The notes under the pieces were generated by a model. The model was not told the origin of the DNA and ran no database searches. It saw only the letters and a list, made by a program, of their open reading frames with translations. Shown here one piece after another: positions 18,838 through 29,900 of a stretch of DNA of 33,118 nt. How positions within the stretch are numbered: the first letter of the stretch is position 1; each line of letters begins with the position of its first letter. A program made the position numbers and the translations under genes. The stretch is from Acidobacteriota bacterium (GTDB lineage: Bacteria > Acidobacteriota > Aminicenantia > UBA2199): positions 1 through 33,118 of the forward strand of contig JAUPLE010000427.1 in assembly GCA_030837085.1 (NCBI GenBank), written 5' to 3'.

Positions 18838-19266
18838 TTAAATATTATCATAGGTGGTTGACGATGTAAAATTAAAAACCCTGTAAGTATCGCTCCCCGG
18901 TGAAAAGATAAAAATTGGAGTGTGTTGCGGAAGGCTCCCGGGACACAGTTTAAAGTTTACGGAGTGTTGCGAGGTGCCCTCAGAAGAAAGTGTAGAGTTT
19001 ACGGAGTGTTGTGAGGCGCCCTCAGAAGACAGTGCAAAGTTTACGGAGTGACGTGAGGCGCCCTCAGAAGACAGTGTAGAGTTTACGGAGTGTTGTGAGG
19101 CGCCCTCAGAAGACAGTGTAAAATTTACGGAGTGTTGTGAGGCGTCCTCGGAAGACAGTGCAAAGTTTACGGAGTGGCGTGAGGCATCCTCGGAAGACAG
19201 TGCAAAAATGGTTTTATGTTTGGAGATCATTCTGTAAAAGCCTCTACACCTGGCGGCGATTATCAT
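18838..19266 (-). CDS. Small tandem-repeat ORF (142 aa), translationally coupled to the PKS; coding status uncertain
   Basis: ATG overlaps the PKS stop (ATGA at 19263-19266); 14-aa repeat [FS][AT]LSSE[DG][AT]S[RQ]HSVN. Confidence 0.4.
   Translation of the reverse strand: MIIAARCRGFYRMISKHKTIFALSSEDASRHSVNFALSSEDASQHSVNFTLSSEGASQHSVNSTLSSEGASRHSVNFALSSEGASQHSVNSTLSSEGTSQHSVNFKLCPGSLPQHTPIFIFSPGSDTYRVFNFTSSTTYDNI
18842..18870 (-). promoter_or_regulatory. Predicted sigma70-like promoter for the DUF5916 gene (TTTACA-17 bp-TAATAT)
   Basis: Minus strand TTTACA (18865-18870), 17-nt spacer, TAATAT (18842-18847), about 45 nt upstream of the start with AAGGAG between. Confidence 0.5.
18955..19206. 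repeat. Six 42-bp tandem repeats with decayed flanking units
   Basis: Units start at 18955, 18997, 19039, 19081, 19123 and 19165; consensus gtttacggagtgttgtgaggcgccctcagaagacagtgyara. Confidence 0.97.
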
Positions 19267-22200
19267 TCGAAATTCCTGAAGGCATCGATGGTGTGATGCA
19301 ATAAATCTTCCACTTTATTTAAATCTTCCGGTTGGGATTCGGCAATTTTTTCATTAAGTTCCAGGTAGCTGCCCAGGGAATGGATGGTGGGGTATTCGAA
19401 CATGACTACGATGGGGATATCCCGGGCGATTTTTTTCTTCAATGTATTATTGATATGGATCATATCCAGCGACGTAATCCCGAATTCGAAGAGGTTATCA
19501 TGAATGCCTACCTGTTCAAAACCGAAAAAGGTTTGTAAAATCCCGGCAAAGGTTTTTTCAAATTCAGTGGTAGGGGACTGGTATTCGGTGGTAAGAGTAG
19601 GACGGGGATGTAAAACCTGGGAAACGCTTGAAATTTCTATTTCTTCGCTGTCGTCCGCGCCGGAAACTCCAGCGGAGTTCATGGCTCGGAGTCGGTCGAA
19701 TAAATCCCAGGTGGAAACAATCACCTGGGGATAATTGGCCACCAGGGCGCGGTCAAAGACATCGGTTCCCTCGGCGGGGAGTATCCCGAACTGGAGCAGC
19801 GCTTCCGAATCGCGGATATTCCTGTTTTCTACCAGTTGCCTGACAGTGTCGACGCCCATGCCGGCTTCTTTCCAGAAATCCCAATCGATGGAAACGGTGA
19901 AAATTCCTTCTTCATGGGTTTTTCGATAGGCAAAGGCATCCAGGAAGGCATTGGCGGCGCAGTAGGCTACCTGGCCGAATAGGCCGGTAACGGCGCTGAG
20001 GGAAGAACATAATATGAAGAACGCGGGTTTGATATTTTTTTCTTTTAAGACCTGGTCCAGCACCAGGGTTCCTTTTATTTTAGGGGCCAGGACAGGGGCA
20101 ATGGTTTCCTTTGTTCTTAGGGGGATCATGCCGCCGTCCGGCAGCCCAGCGGCGTGGATCACGCCGTTGATGGTCCCGGAGTGTCCCAGGGCCAGGTTGA
20201 CGGCAGCCCGCATTTGTTCAAGGTCGGCGGAGTCAGCCGTGCAAACCAGCACTTCGGCCCCTGATTTTTCCAGTTCCTGTATTTTTTTTATTTTTTTTAC
20301 GACAGGGTCTTCCTGGCTGTGGGTGGTTAGCCATTGGTTCCATTCTTCTCTTGCGGGAAAAGTTGAACGCCCGGTAAGGATCAATCGCGCCTTTGTTTTT
20401 TTTGCCAGGTGTTCCGCTAAAGTGAGTCCTATCCCACCAAGCCCGCCGGTAATAAGATATACTCCTTTTTCTTGCAATAGTGGATTAATATGATTATCAT
20501 GTTGGGGAAAGGGATGTTCCAGCCGGACCGGCTCCACTACCTGCACCCAGCGGTACTCGTCGCGGTAAGCCGCGACTTTATCGGAAGTATCTATTGTGAA
20601 CTCCGCTAAGATTTGATCGATCAGGAGTTCTTCTTTGTGGCTTCCCGGTCCCGGGAGCAGGATATCAATACTACGGCAGTCGATGTTGAAATATTCCCTG
20701 GGGATGACTTTTACCGGGCCCAGCAGCGCGGCCTTTGCCGGGTGTAATTTCTCTTCGGAAGTTACCCGCTGGAGGTTATTTGAAATAACAAGGATTTGCA
20801 TAGGGTCCTTGAGGCCCTGTTTGCCCGCGGCCTGGGCGATATATATCAAGCTGTATATTGCGGATTCTTCCATTTTTTCCACTTCGACCTGTTCTTCTTC
20901 GGACGTCACGTTCCAGGAATGGATGACCCGGCGGGGAATTTTATTCAATTGTTTGAAAAGGCGCAGGTAATCGTGGGATTGTTCGGGATTGATAATATAC
21001 TCTTTTTCCCCGGTTTGAGAAAACCCTGAGCCGCGAATAACTCGGATCACTTCCCCTTGTTGTTGTTCCAACCGTTTGGCCAACCGTTCTCCCAGGCCGG
21101 TTTCATCGATAAAGATGAGCCAATCGCCTGGGCAACCGGGATTGAGTTCGGTGTTGTTGTGGGGTAATACAGAGCGTTTCCAGGTGGGGACATAGAACCA
21201 ATCGGCAATATCTGTTTTTTTTGTTGTAGTAGTGTTGACGGGTTGTATTGCCGAAGCGGCGGCGCTCATTTTCAGTGGGTCGCCATCGATCCAGTACCGC
21301 TGTTCTTCGAAAGGGTAGCCGGGCAGGGAAACACGCTGCCGCTGTTCTCCCTGGTTAAACAGGGCCCAAGCAATCGCAGCGCCTGACAGCCACAATCGCC
21401 CCAGGCGGTTTAAGAGATAACGGGCGTCGTGGTGTGTTTCTATGTCCCGGCATTGGGCCTGGTCCAACAGGTTGAAAGCCGGGTATGTTGACCGATTTTC
21501 GGGGGCAATGTGGTGCCTGAGAAGTGTACAAAGATCATAACCGGGCCCGATTTCCAGGAAGACGGGTGAGGGCATGGTGGGATTGTTTAACAATTCCCTG
21601 ATCCCATCGGCGAAACGGACGGTTGCTTTTAGGTGTGTTACCCAATATTCGGGATCCTGCGTTTCCGTGGGGGATATCCATTTACCGGTGACATTGGAGA
21701 TATATGGAATTTTGGGCTCTTTTAAAGTAAAGCGGGCGATTGCGTTGCGGAATTTTGTCAGCACCGGTTCCATCATGTGGGAATGGATAGCGTGAGAGGT
21801 AGGCAGGGGAACGCAGAGGGTTTTCTTTTCTTTCATCAGGGCGTTGAAGGTTTCCACCTGGTCTGTGGGACCGGCGATGACGCAGGAGGGGCCGTTGTCG
21901 ATAGCGAGTGAGAGGGACGGGAAGTTGTTTAAGAGGGGTAATAGTTCTTTTTCGGGAAGGGGAATGCTGAGCATGGCGCCAGGGGCAACTTCTTGTATGA
22001 TGCGGCTGCGTAGTACTACCAGGTTTAGGGCGTCTTCCAGCGATAATACGCCGGCGATACAGGTGGCGGTATATTCCCCGAAGCTGTAGCCGATCATGGC
22101 GCGGGGTTGGACGCCCCATTGCATGACCAGTTTTGCCAGGGCATATTCAATCATAAAAATTTGTAACTGGACGGTCTCGGCATCAGCGTTAATATAGGTC

Positions 22201-23957
22201 TTATAGGAGTTATTGGACCAATTTTTATCGAGGATTTCGAAGCAGCGGTTTATTTCCTGTTGGAAGGCCGGTATAGTTTCGTAGAGGTCGCGGCCCATAT
22301 CGGCGTATTGTGCGCCCAGGCCGGGGAACATGAATATCACAGGTCTGTCTTCTTCCTTTGTAAATCCCGTGTGTACTTTGCGGGAGTCCATGGAGGATAG
22401 TATTTCCACGGCTTCAGTGGTGGAAGTGCATATAGTCATGCGTCGGTGGGGAAAGTGTTTTCTTCCTACCTGGAGGGTATAGGAGATATCTGCCGGGTTG
22501 GCGGTATTTTGTTTCAAATAGTTGGCCAGGTTTAGGGTCATTTTATCAAGGGCCGAAGGAGTTTTGGCAGAAAGTAGTAACAAATAATAAAAAGTTTTTT
22601 GGGGGTCCAGGGGGCGATTTTTCAAAAAAGCCCCCTGGCCGCCGGAGGCATTATTATATTCTTCTAAAATCACATGTACATTTGTGCCGCCGATGCCGAA
22701 GGAGCTGACGCCGGCGCGGAGTGGGGCGTCGGGATTTTCCCATGGGGTCAGGGTTGTATTGACGCGGAAGGGGCTGTTTTCGAAATCGATGTTGGGATTG
22801 GGCGTTTCGTAATGCAGGCTGGGGGGTATTTGGCGGTTTACCAGGGCCAGGATGGTTTTAATGAAACCTGCAATCCCGGCCGCGGCGTCCAGGTGTCCGA
22901 TATTGGTTTTCACTGAGCCGATGGCGCAGAAGCCTTTTTTCTTGGTTTTAAAGGCCATTTTCAGGGCTTCGATTTCGATGGGGTCGCCCACGGGGGTAGC
23001 GGTGCCGTGGGCTTCAACATAAGAAATAGTCTCGGGGTCCACGTTTGCCACATGGAGTGCTTCGCGGATGACTTCGGCCTGGCCATCGATGCTGGGGGCG
23101 GTGAAACCGATTTTCCGGCTGCCGTCGTTATCGACGGCGGTTCCTTTTATTACGGCGTAGATATGATCGTTGTCTTCAATGGCGTCTTCCAGGCGTTTTA
23201 GTACAACTGTCCCGGCGCCTTCGCCGCCCACGGTTCCTTTGGCCCGGGCATCAAAGGCCCGATTATGCCCGTCAGGTGAAACGATCATACCTTCCTGGTA
23301 AAGGTAGCCGGATATTTCCCAGGTGCTAATGGAAACTCCTCCAGCCAGGGCCATATCGCATTCGCCGTTCAATATGGCCTGGCAGGCCAGGTGAACGGCG
23401 GCCAGCGAAGTGGAGCAAGCGGTTTTGACATATAAGCTGGGGCCTTTGAGCCCGAGGTTGTAGGATACATGAGTGCATAAATAATCCCGGTGGGTGTAAA
23501 GCGTCGAAGTGAAAGGTCCCAGGATATTTACCCTGCCCGAGGCGTATGTTAACGCTTCCCAGCGGAAATTGGCGGAAGAACCGGCATAAACGCCGATGAG
23601 CCCTTTGTAAGAACCGGGATCATACCCGGCGTCTTCCAATGCATGCCAGGTGCATTGAAGGAAAATGCGGGTCTGGGGGTCCATGATTTCCGCTTCCGTG
23701 GGTTTGAACCCGAAAAAAGCCGCGTCAAAATATTCCTTATTTTCCAGGACGCCGCCGCAGGACTTGACGTAATTGGGGTCCTTTAGTAGTTCCGGGTCCA
23801 CGCCTGCGTCAAGTAGTTCCTGCTCTGTAAAAAATGCAAAAGATTCGACGCCGTTTTTTAGATTTTGCCAGAATTCCCGGATATCTTTAGCGCCTGGAAA
23901 TCGACCTGCCATTCCAATAACGGCAATTTCCAGGCCAGTGGTATTTCCTGTTGTCAT
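19263..23957 (-). CDS. Type I PKS module: KS-AT-KR-ACP
   Basis: KS (TACSTS, EAHGTA, NIGHLD); AT (FMFPGLGAQYADMGRDLYE, MIGYSFGEYTA, SHAIHSHMMEP: malonyl-like); KR (YLITGGLGGIGLTLAEHLAK, CSSLSAVTGLFGQVAYCAANAFLDAFA with Ser/Tyr/Asn); ACP (FEFGITSLDMIHI). No DH, ER or MT seen. AGAGGAAGAGG immediately upstream of the start. Confidence 0.93.
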   Translation of the reverse strand: MTTGNTTGLEIAVIGMAGRFPGAKDIREFWQNLKNGVESFAFFTEQELLDAGVDPELLKDPNYVKSCGGVLENKEYFDAAFFGFKPTEAEIMDPQTRIFLQCTWHALEDAGYDPGSYKGLIGVYAGSSANFRWEALTYASGRVNILGPFTSTLYTHRDYLCTHVSYNLGLKGPSLYVKTACSTSLAAVHLACQAILNGECDMALAGGVSISTWEISGYLYQEGMIVSPDGHNRAFDARAKGTVGGEGAGTVVLKRLEDAIEDNDHIYAVIKGTAVDNDGSRKIGFTAPSIDGQAEVIREALHVANVDPETISYVEAHGTATPVGDPIEIEALKMAFKTKKKGFCAIGSVKTNIGHLDAAAGIAGFIKTILALVNRQIPPSLHYETPNPNIDFENSPFRVNTTLTPWENPDAPLRAGVSSFGIGGTNVHVILEEYNNASGGQGAFLKNRPLDPQKTFYYLLLLSAKTPSALDKMTLNLANYLKQNTANPADISYTLQVGRKHFPHRRMTICTSTTEAVEILSSMDSRKVHTGFTKEEDRPVIFMFPGLGAQYADMGRDLYETIPAFQQEINRCFEILDKNWSNNSYKTYINADAETVQLQIFMIEYALAKLVMQWGVQPRAMIGYSFGEYTATCIAGVLSLEDALNLVVLRSRIIQEVAPGAMLSIPLPEKELLPLLNNFPSLSLAIDNGPSCVIAGPTDQVETFNALMKEKKTLCVPLPTSHAIHSHMMEPVLTKFRNAIARFTLKEPKIPYISNVTGKWISPTETQDPEYWVTHLKATVRFADGIRELLNNPTMPSPVFLEIGPGYDLCTLLRHHIAPENRSTYPAFNLLDQAQCRDIETHHDARYLLNRLGRLWLSGAAIAWALFNQGEQRQRVSLPGYPFEEQRYWIDGDPLKMSAAASAIQPVNTTTTKKTDIADWFYVPTWKRSVLPHNNTELNPGCPGDWLIFIDETGLGERLAKRLEQQQGEVIRVIRGSGFSQTGEKEYIINPEQSHDYLRLFKQLNKIPRRVIHSWNVTSEEEQVEVEKMEESAIYSLIYIAQAAGKQGLKDPMQILVISNNLQRVTSEEKLHPAKAALLGPVKVIPREYFNIDCRSIDILLPGPGSHKEELLIDQILAEFTIDTSDKVAAYRDEYRWVQVVEPVRLEHPFPQHDNHINPLLQEKGVYLITGGLGGIGLTLAEHLAKKTKARLILTGRSTFPAREEWNQWLTTHSQEDPVVKKIKKIQELEKSGAEVLVCTADSADLEQMRAAVNLALGHSGTINGVIHAAGLPDGGMIPLRTKETIAPVLAPKIKGTLVLDQVLKEKNIKPAFFILCSSLSAVTGLFGQVAYCAANAFLDAFAYRKTHEEGIFTVSIDWDFWKEAGMGVDTVRQLVENRNIRDSEALLQFGILPAEGTDVFDRALVANYPQVIVSTWDLFDRLRAMNSAGVSGADDSEEIEISSVSQVLHPRPTLTTEYQSPTTEFEKTFAGILQTFFGFEQVGIHDNLFEFGITSLDMIHINNTLKKKIARDIPIVVMFEYPTIHSLGSYLELNEKIAESQPEDLNKVEDLLHHTIDAFRNFE
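22607..22638. repeat. Hairpin repeat in the KS-AT linker of the PKS
   Basis: CCAGGGGGC (22607-22615) - T/A-rich complementary loop - GCCCCCTGG (22630-22638); protein GGQGAFLKNRPLDPQKTF. Confidence 0.95.
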
Positions 23958-23958
23958 T

Positions 23959-26900
23959 TTATCCTCTTCCTCTTTTTCTCATTTCACGCATTCTATTTTT
24001 ATCGGTTCTGCCCCTTTCAATTTTATCCGTCCTTTCGCTTTCGGGGTACTCATCCGCCGCCCCTGTTTCGCCTTGCTCGATGAACTGCGCCAGCGTACGG
24101 ATGGTGGTGTACTTATACATGGCCACGATAGGGATCTGTTTCTCAAATTCCCTGTTGATCCGTGAATTGACTCGAATCACATCCATGGATGTCCCGCCGA
24201 TATCGAAGAAATTATCATGGATACCAATTTCATCGCCATCGCCGTTCAAACGAAGGATTTCCTTCCAGGTAAGAGCGATCCGGGTTTCTAGGGGCGTACC
24301 CGGAGCCGCATACTGAACTTTACGACCGCCCTCCAACCGTGCACCCGACACCCGGAGAGCTTTCCTGTCTACTTTGCCGTTGGGACTCAAAGGAATCCGG
24401 TCAAGCTGCTTATAAACAACAGGAACCATATACCCTGGCAACCGACCCGATAAATATTCTCTCAATTGCGATGCGTTTAATTCCTCGCCAACCTTTGATA
24501 CTACATAAGCGCATAAAATATTATCGCCCTTACCGTCATTTTCGACTGTCACCACAGCCCCTTTGATTTGTTTATGATGCTCAAGGTGTCTCTCAATTTC
24601 TTCCAGTTCGATGCGGAACCCGCGTACTTTTACCTGCTGATCGATTCTGCCCAGGTATTCGATGTTGCCGTCGTTTAACCACCTGGCCAGATCGCCGGTT
24701 TTGTAAAGAATATAGGTCTTATAGGTCCCATAGGACCTATTAAATTTTTCCGCGGTTAGTTCCGGTCTGTTTAGATACCCCCGCGCCAAACCTACCCCGG
24801 CAATACACAATTCCCCAGGCACGCCCACGGGCTGAAACTGCCAATCCTTACTGAAGATATATAAACTGATGTTATCGATGGGTTTGCCAATAGGAATACG
24901 TTCAATTTTCTGCCCATCCGGGCAATCATAATAAGATACATCGATGGTGGCCTCAGTAGGACCATACAAATTGGTCAGCCGGATATTGTTTTCTTTATTT
25001 AATACTTCATTAAACCGCTTTACCAGCGGTACAGTCAATGCTTCTCCGCTGGCGATCACCTGTTTCAATGAAGACAACCGCCCGGCGCTGCCAACCCCCT
25101 CGATATATTCCAAAAACGCCCGCAGCATGGAAGGCACAAAATGCATCGCGGTCACACGATGCCGGTCAATGGCTGCTACTATTTGCTGCGGGTCCCTTTC
25201 GCCGCCCGGCGCCAGTAAACATACCCCGGCCCCCACCATCCCCCACCAGGAAATCTCCCATACCGATACATCAAACGTAAAAGGTGTCTTATGCAAAATA
25301 ATGTCGCTTTCATCCAGGGGATACTGCTTTTGCATCCAACTCAACCGGTTCACCAACGAATGATGTTCAATGGCCGCGCCTTTGGGTTTCCCGGTGGTGC
25401 CGGAAGTGTAGATGAGATAAGCGAGATTAACGCCGCAAGGGGGGCTTTTTTGAAAAATCCTAATAGGCTCCCCGCGCCGCGGGGCCCTTGACCCCCTAAA
25501 AAACTTTTCATTAACCAATACCTTTGCTCCACTGTCCTTTAACATATAATCAATCCGTTCTTGTGGGTATCCCGGATCGATGGGCAAATAAGCCCCCCCG
25601 GCTTTTAATATGCCATATATACCGATCATCATCTCAACGGAACGTTCCATCATAATACCAATAATATCGTCCGCCAGGACGCCTTTTTCGATTAACAACC
25701 CGGCCAATCGGTCGGATTGTTTGTTTAATTGTAAATATGTAATATGTAGAGACGTTGCGCGCAACGTCTCTACCGGTATACCGATAGCCGCAATGCGGTC
25801 AGGCCTCTTTTCCACCTGTTCTTCAAATAATTCATGGATGGTTCTATTTTGAGGATGCGGGGCCGCGGTATCATTAAAATCATACAATATTTTTTCTCTC
25901 TCTTCTTCGGCCATTACTTCAATGGCCGATATTTTCCGGTCCGGCGCCTCAATAATAGAAACTAATATGTTTTTAAAATACCCCATGAAGCGGAGGATAG
26001 TCCCTTCTTCAAACAACGCCTTACTGTACTCGAAAGATAAATGCAACTTCTCTTCTCTTTCCAGGGCGGTGAGAGTTAAATCGAATTTGGACGTGTTGTT
26101 ATCAAAAGGTGAAGACGTCATGGTAAGCCCGGGGAGATGAATCCCCGGCGATTCCATGTTCTGGAGAACAAACATCACATCGAAAATAGGATTGCGACTT
26201 AAATCCCTGGGTGCATCCATTCGCGTTACCAGGTCCTCAAACGGATAATCCTGGTTTTCAAAAGCGCTAATCACTCTTGTTTTGACTTCAGCCAAAAACT
26301 CGGTAAAGCGTTTTTCGCCCGCCGGGAAATTCCGTAATGCCAGGGTATTGACAAACATGCCAATTAGACGCTGCAAGTCCGTATGCCTCCTCCCCTCTAC
26401 CGGGGAACCAATAACAATATCTTCCCGGCCTCCCAATTTATATAAAAATACATAAAACGCCGCCAGCAAGGTCATGTACAAAGTCGCACCTTCCCCGATG
26501 GCCAAACGGTGCAGCGCGGCGGTTATATCTTTTTCCAGCTCGAAGAAAACCGTGCGCCCCGCCAATCGCTGCACTTCCGGCCTGGCCCGGTCGGAAGGCA
26601 AATTCAATACCGGCATCTCACCCTCGAACTGCCGACGCCAGAATGCTTCCTCTTCTTTATAAGACGGCCCTCTTTTCCAGTTGTCCTGCCAGGCCGCGTA
26701 ATCCCTGTACCGCAGTCCCAGGGTTGGCAGCTTCTCATTGCTGTATAACGCCATGGCTTCACCGGTCAAAATCCCCATGGAAGTCCCATCGGATATAATA
26801 TGATGCATATCCAATATTAATATATGCTCCTGCTCTGCTAATTCCACCAACCCCACACGCAATAACGGCGCTTTCGCTAAATCGAATGGACGAATGAATG

Positions 26901-29900
26901 ATTTTTTTATTGCCTCCGGCGGCCCTTCGGGGAGTCGCTTTTGAAAAAGCTCCGCAAAACTTTTGTCTATTTCAAATTCCACATCATCCCGGATCCTCTG
27001 CACCGGTTCATCACCCACGGTCACAAACGACGTCCGGAAACTTTCATGACGTTGGATTAGTTCTTTGAACACCCATTCTAATCTTCCTTTATCAATTATC
27101 CCATCCAGTTTCAGTATATGGGGAATATTATAAGCCCTATTGCCAGGGTCCATTTGCTGTAAAATATACAACCGTTCTTGCGCCGATGATAATGAATAAT
27201 ATTCCTTTTCCTCCACGGCCGGCACGGAAATCAGACGGTCTTCCGCAGACGATTGGATCACCCCGGCCAATTGCCGGATAGTGGATTTGTGGAACAACTC
27301 CGCCAGCGGGATTTTTACGTTTAATACTTTATGAATTTTAGATATCACGACGGCTGCATTAAGAGAATGACCGCCCAATTCGAAGAAATTATTATCAATG
27401 CCGATAGATATTGAAGTATTTTTAGCCAGGACATCCGACCAGATAGCGGCCAATTTTTCTTCGATATTGTTTCGCGGGGGCGCATAGGGCGCATTGAGCG
27501 CACCCGCCGCATCCGTCCCGGGGACGGGAAGCGATTTCCGGTCTACTTTCCCGTTTGCCGTTAAAGGAATCTTTTCAACCCGGATGAAATGCCTGGGGAT
27601 CATGTAATCCGGCAGTTCCGCGGCCAGGTGTTTTTCCAATACCGGGATTTCCAACGAATTACCCGATACGATATAAGCGCATAAAAATCTATCCGCTGCT
27701 TTTTCCCCCACGGCAAGGACCACCGCATCTTCGATCTCCTCATGACGCCGCAAATGACTCTCGATCTCCCCCAATTCGATGCGGAACCCCCTGATCTTTA
27801 CCTGTTGATCTTTCCTGCCCAGAAATTCCATTATATAGGCCCCCGCCGCCTGCGCCGCGGGGTTGAGAAACCACCGGGCCATGTCGCCGGTACGGTAGAG
27901 CAGGGGGGCTTTTTTGAAAAACCGCCCCCCTGCACCCCCCGCAAAACTTTTGACAAACTTCTCTGCTGTTAATTCCACATCGTTAATATACCCGGAAGCT
28001 AGGCACTCACCCCCAATATACAAATCACCCGGAACCATAAGCGGACAGATATCCATGTTCGGGTCCAGGATATAATATTGAGCATTCTGAATGGGTTTCC
28101 CATAAGGGATGCTGACCCAACCCGGGTCCAGCCTGCCGATGGGATGGTAATTGGACCAGATAGCCGCCTCCGTGGCCCCACCCAGGCTGATGACGTTTAC
28201 CCCGCTGAAAATCTCTTTTAATGCGCCTGGCAATGTCAAGGGTATCCAATCGCCGCTTAAAAACACTAACCGCAGCCGGGAATGATGAGACGAATTTTTT
28301 ACCTCCGGGAAAAACGACGCCAACTGCTGCAATGCAGCCGGCGCAGAATCCCAGAAAGTAATCCCTTCCTCTAAAATAATATCCAGCAATTGCCGCGGTT
28401 CTTTCAAATCCCCGGCAGCCACGACACGGTTACATGCCCCGCAAGCCAGGATACCGAATATATCGTAGACCGAAAGATCAAAAGCCAATGAACTGATAAA
28501 TAATACCTTATCCCCGGGCCCTACTTCGAACGTTTGATTCACCCATCGAATCACATTGACCACGGGCCGGTGCTGCACCACCACGCCCTTGGGAATACCC
28601 GTAGAACCGGAAGTAAAAATAATATAAGCAATGTCCCCGGAAGCGGACAGCGGCGATAAGTTTACCGGCGAATGTTTCTCTATTTCATGGTGGAAAATGA
28701 ACGTTTTTCCCGGGGGCGGCGCGAACGGCGTGGGCGGCGCGGATAATCGGGAAGGTAAACAAAAAATATATTCCAGTGCGGGCAAATCTTCTATTATGAC
28801 GCTAACTTTAACCAATTGGGAATAACCCGTAACCAGGGATTTTACATCCAGGGATTCCAGCAATTTTTTAATGCGGGTATCGGGCAGATACGGTTCCAGG
28901 GGTACATAAGCGCCGCCTGCTTTTAATATTGCCATTACCGCGATAATCATTTCGATGGAGCGGTCGATTACTACCCCTACCAGGGATTCGGTTTTGACGC
29001 CCTTTTCCCGCAGCGCCCGCGCCAGGCGGTTGGCCTTTTCATTTAGCTCGCTGTAGGATAGGTGTTTTAAACCGTCCACCGCATCGCCGGTCACGGCCAC
29101 ATGGCCGGGCGCCTTTTCCACCCGGTCCTCGAAAAGCCCCGGCAGTATGCGGTCCCTGTCATAGAAAGCGCCGGTGTCGTTAAACTCTTCTAAAATTCTC
29201 CGTTTTTCTTCTTCCGGCAGGATATCGCCCTTCCGGGCCACGGCATGGGGTTCATGGATAAATTTCCTTAAAATTCGCTCGAAATATACACACGACCGCT
29301 GTACCATCTCATCCGATATGGCCAGGTAATTGTACTTGGGACAGAGGATAAACTCCCCGAAAGTAATGCTGATCTCAAAATCGAATAATGTATTGGTGTC
29401 CTGGTTGCCTTCGGTAGAAAAAGCCACATTCTCCATATTATTCAAATCTACGGTTCCGGCGTCGGCGTTAAAATAAACATGGAAATCGACAAAATTAAAC
29501 AGGGTATCGAATATCGGGTTTTGTTCCTGGCTTTTTTCACCGATAATGCGGGCGATCTCGAAGAGTGAGACCCGCTCGTATTTTTTTATTTCCAGCATTT
29601 TCGCGGCAATCATACTAAAATAGCCGGCCCAATTCACGTGGGGTGGGAGCATGATCCTTACCGGTACGGTGTTTAAAAAGCATCCCAGTACTTTATCGCC
29701 GTCTTGCTTTGGGGGACGGTTATGGGTGACGCTACCCACCGTGATGTCGCTTTCATTGCACAGCATGGCCAGGACATAGACATATGCCCCGAAACATAAA
29801 TCTTTTAACGAAGTTCCAAAATCGTCGGCTGTTTTCTTCACAAGCGCCAACAGTTCGGTCCCCAGGTGATGTACGTGTGTCTTCATCCCGGTGAAAGGTT

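Larger units (their letters stand above)
24360..25860 (-). other. A domain, predicted Ser
   Basis: FTFDVSVWEI, VTAMHFVPS, LKQVIASGEA, LTNLYGPTEATID give DVWHISLIDK; Ser code DVWHLSLIDK. Confidence 0.75.

Noticed and set aside
18955-19206. 42-bp repeats as a CRISPR array
   Set aside because: Units are directly contiguous with no unique spacers.
22607-22638. GC-rich hairpins with T/A loops as intrinsic terminators
   Set aside because: They are inside long open coding frames and recur at several coding positions; better explained as repeats.
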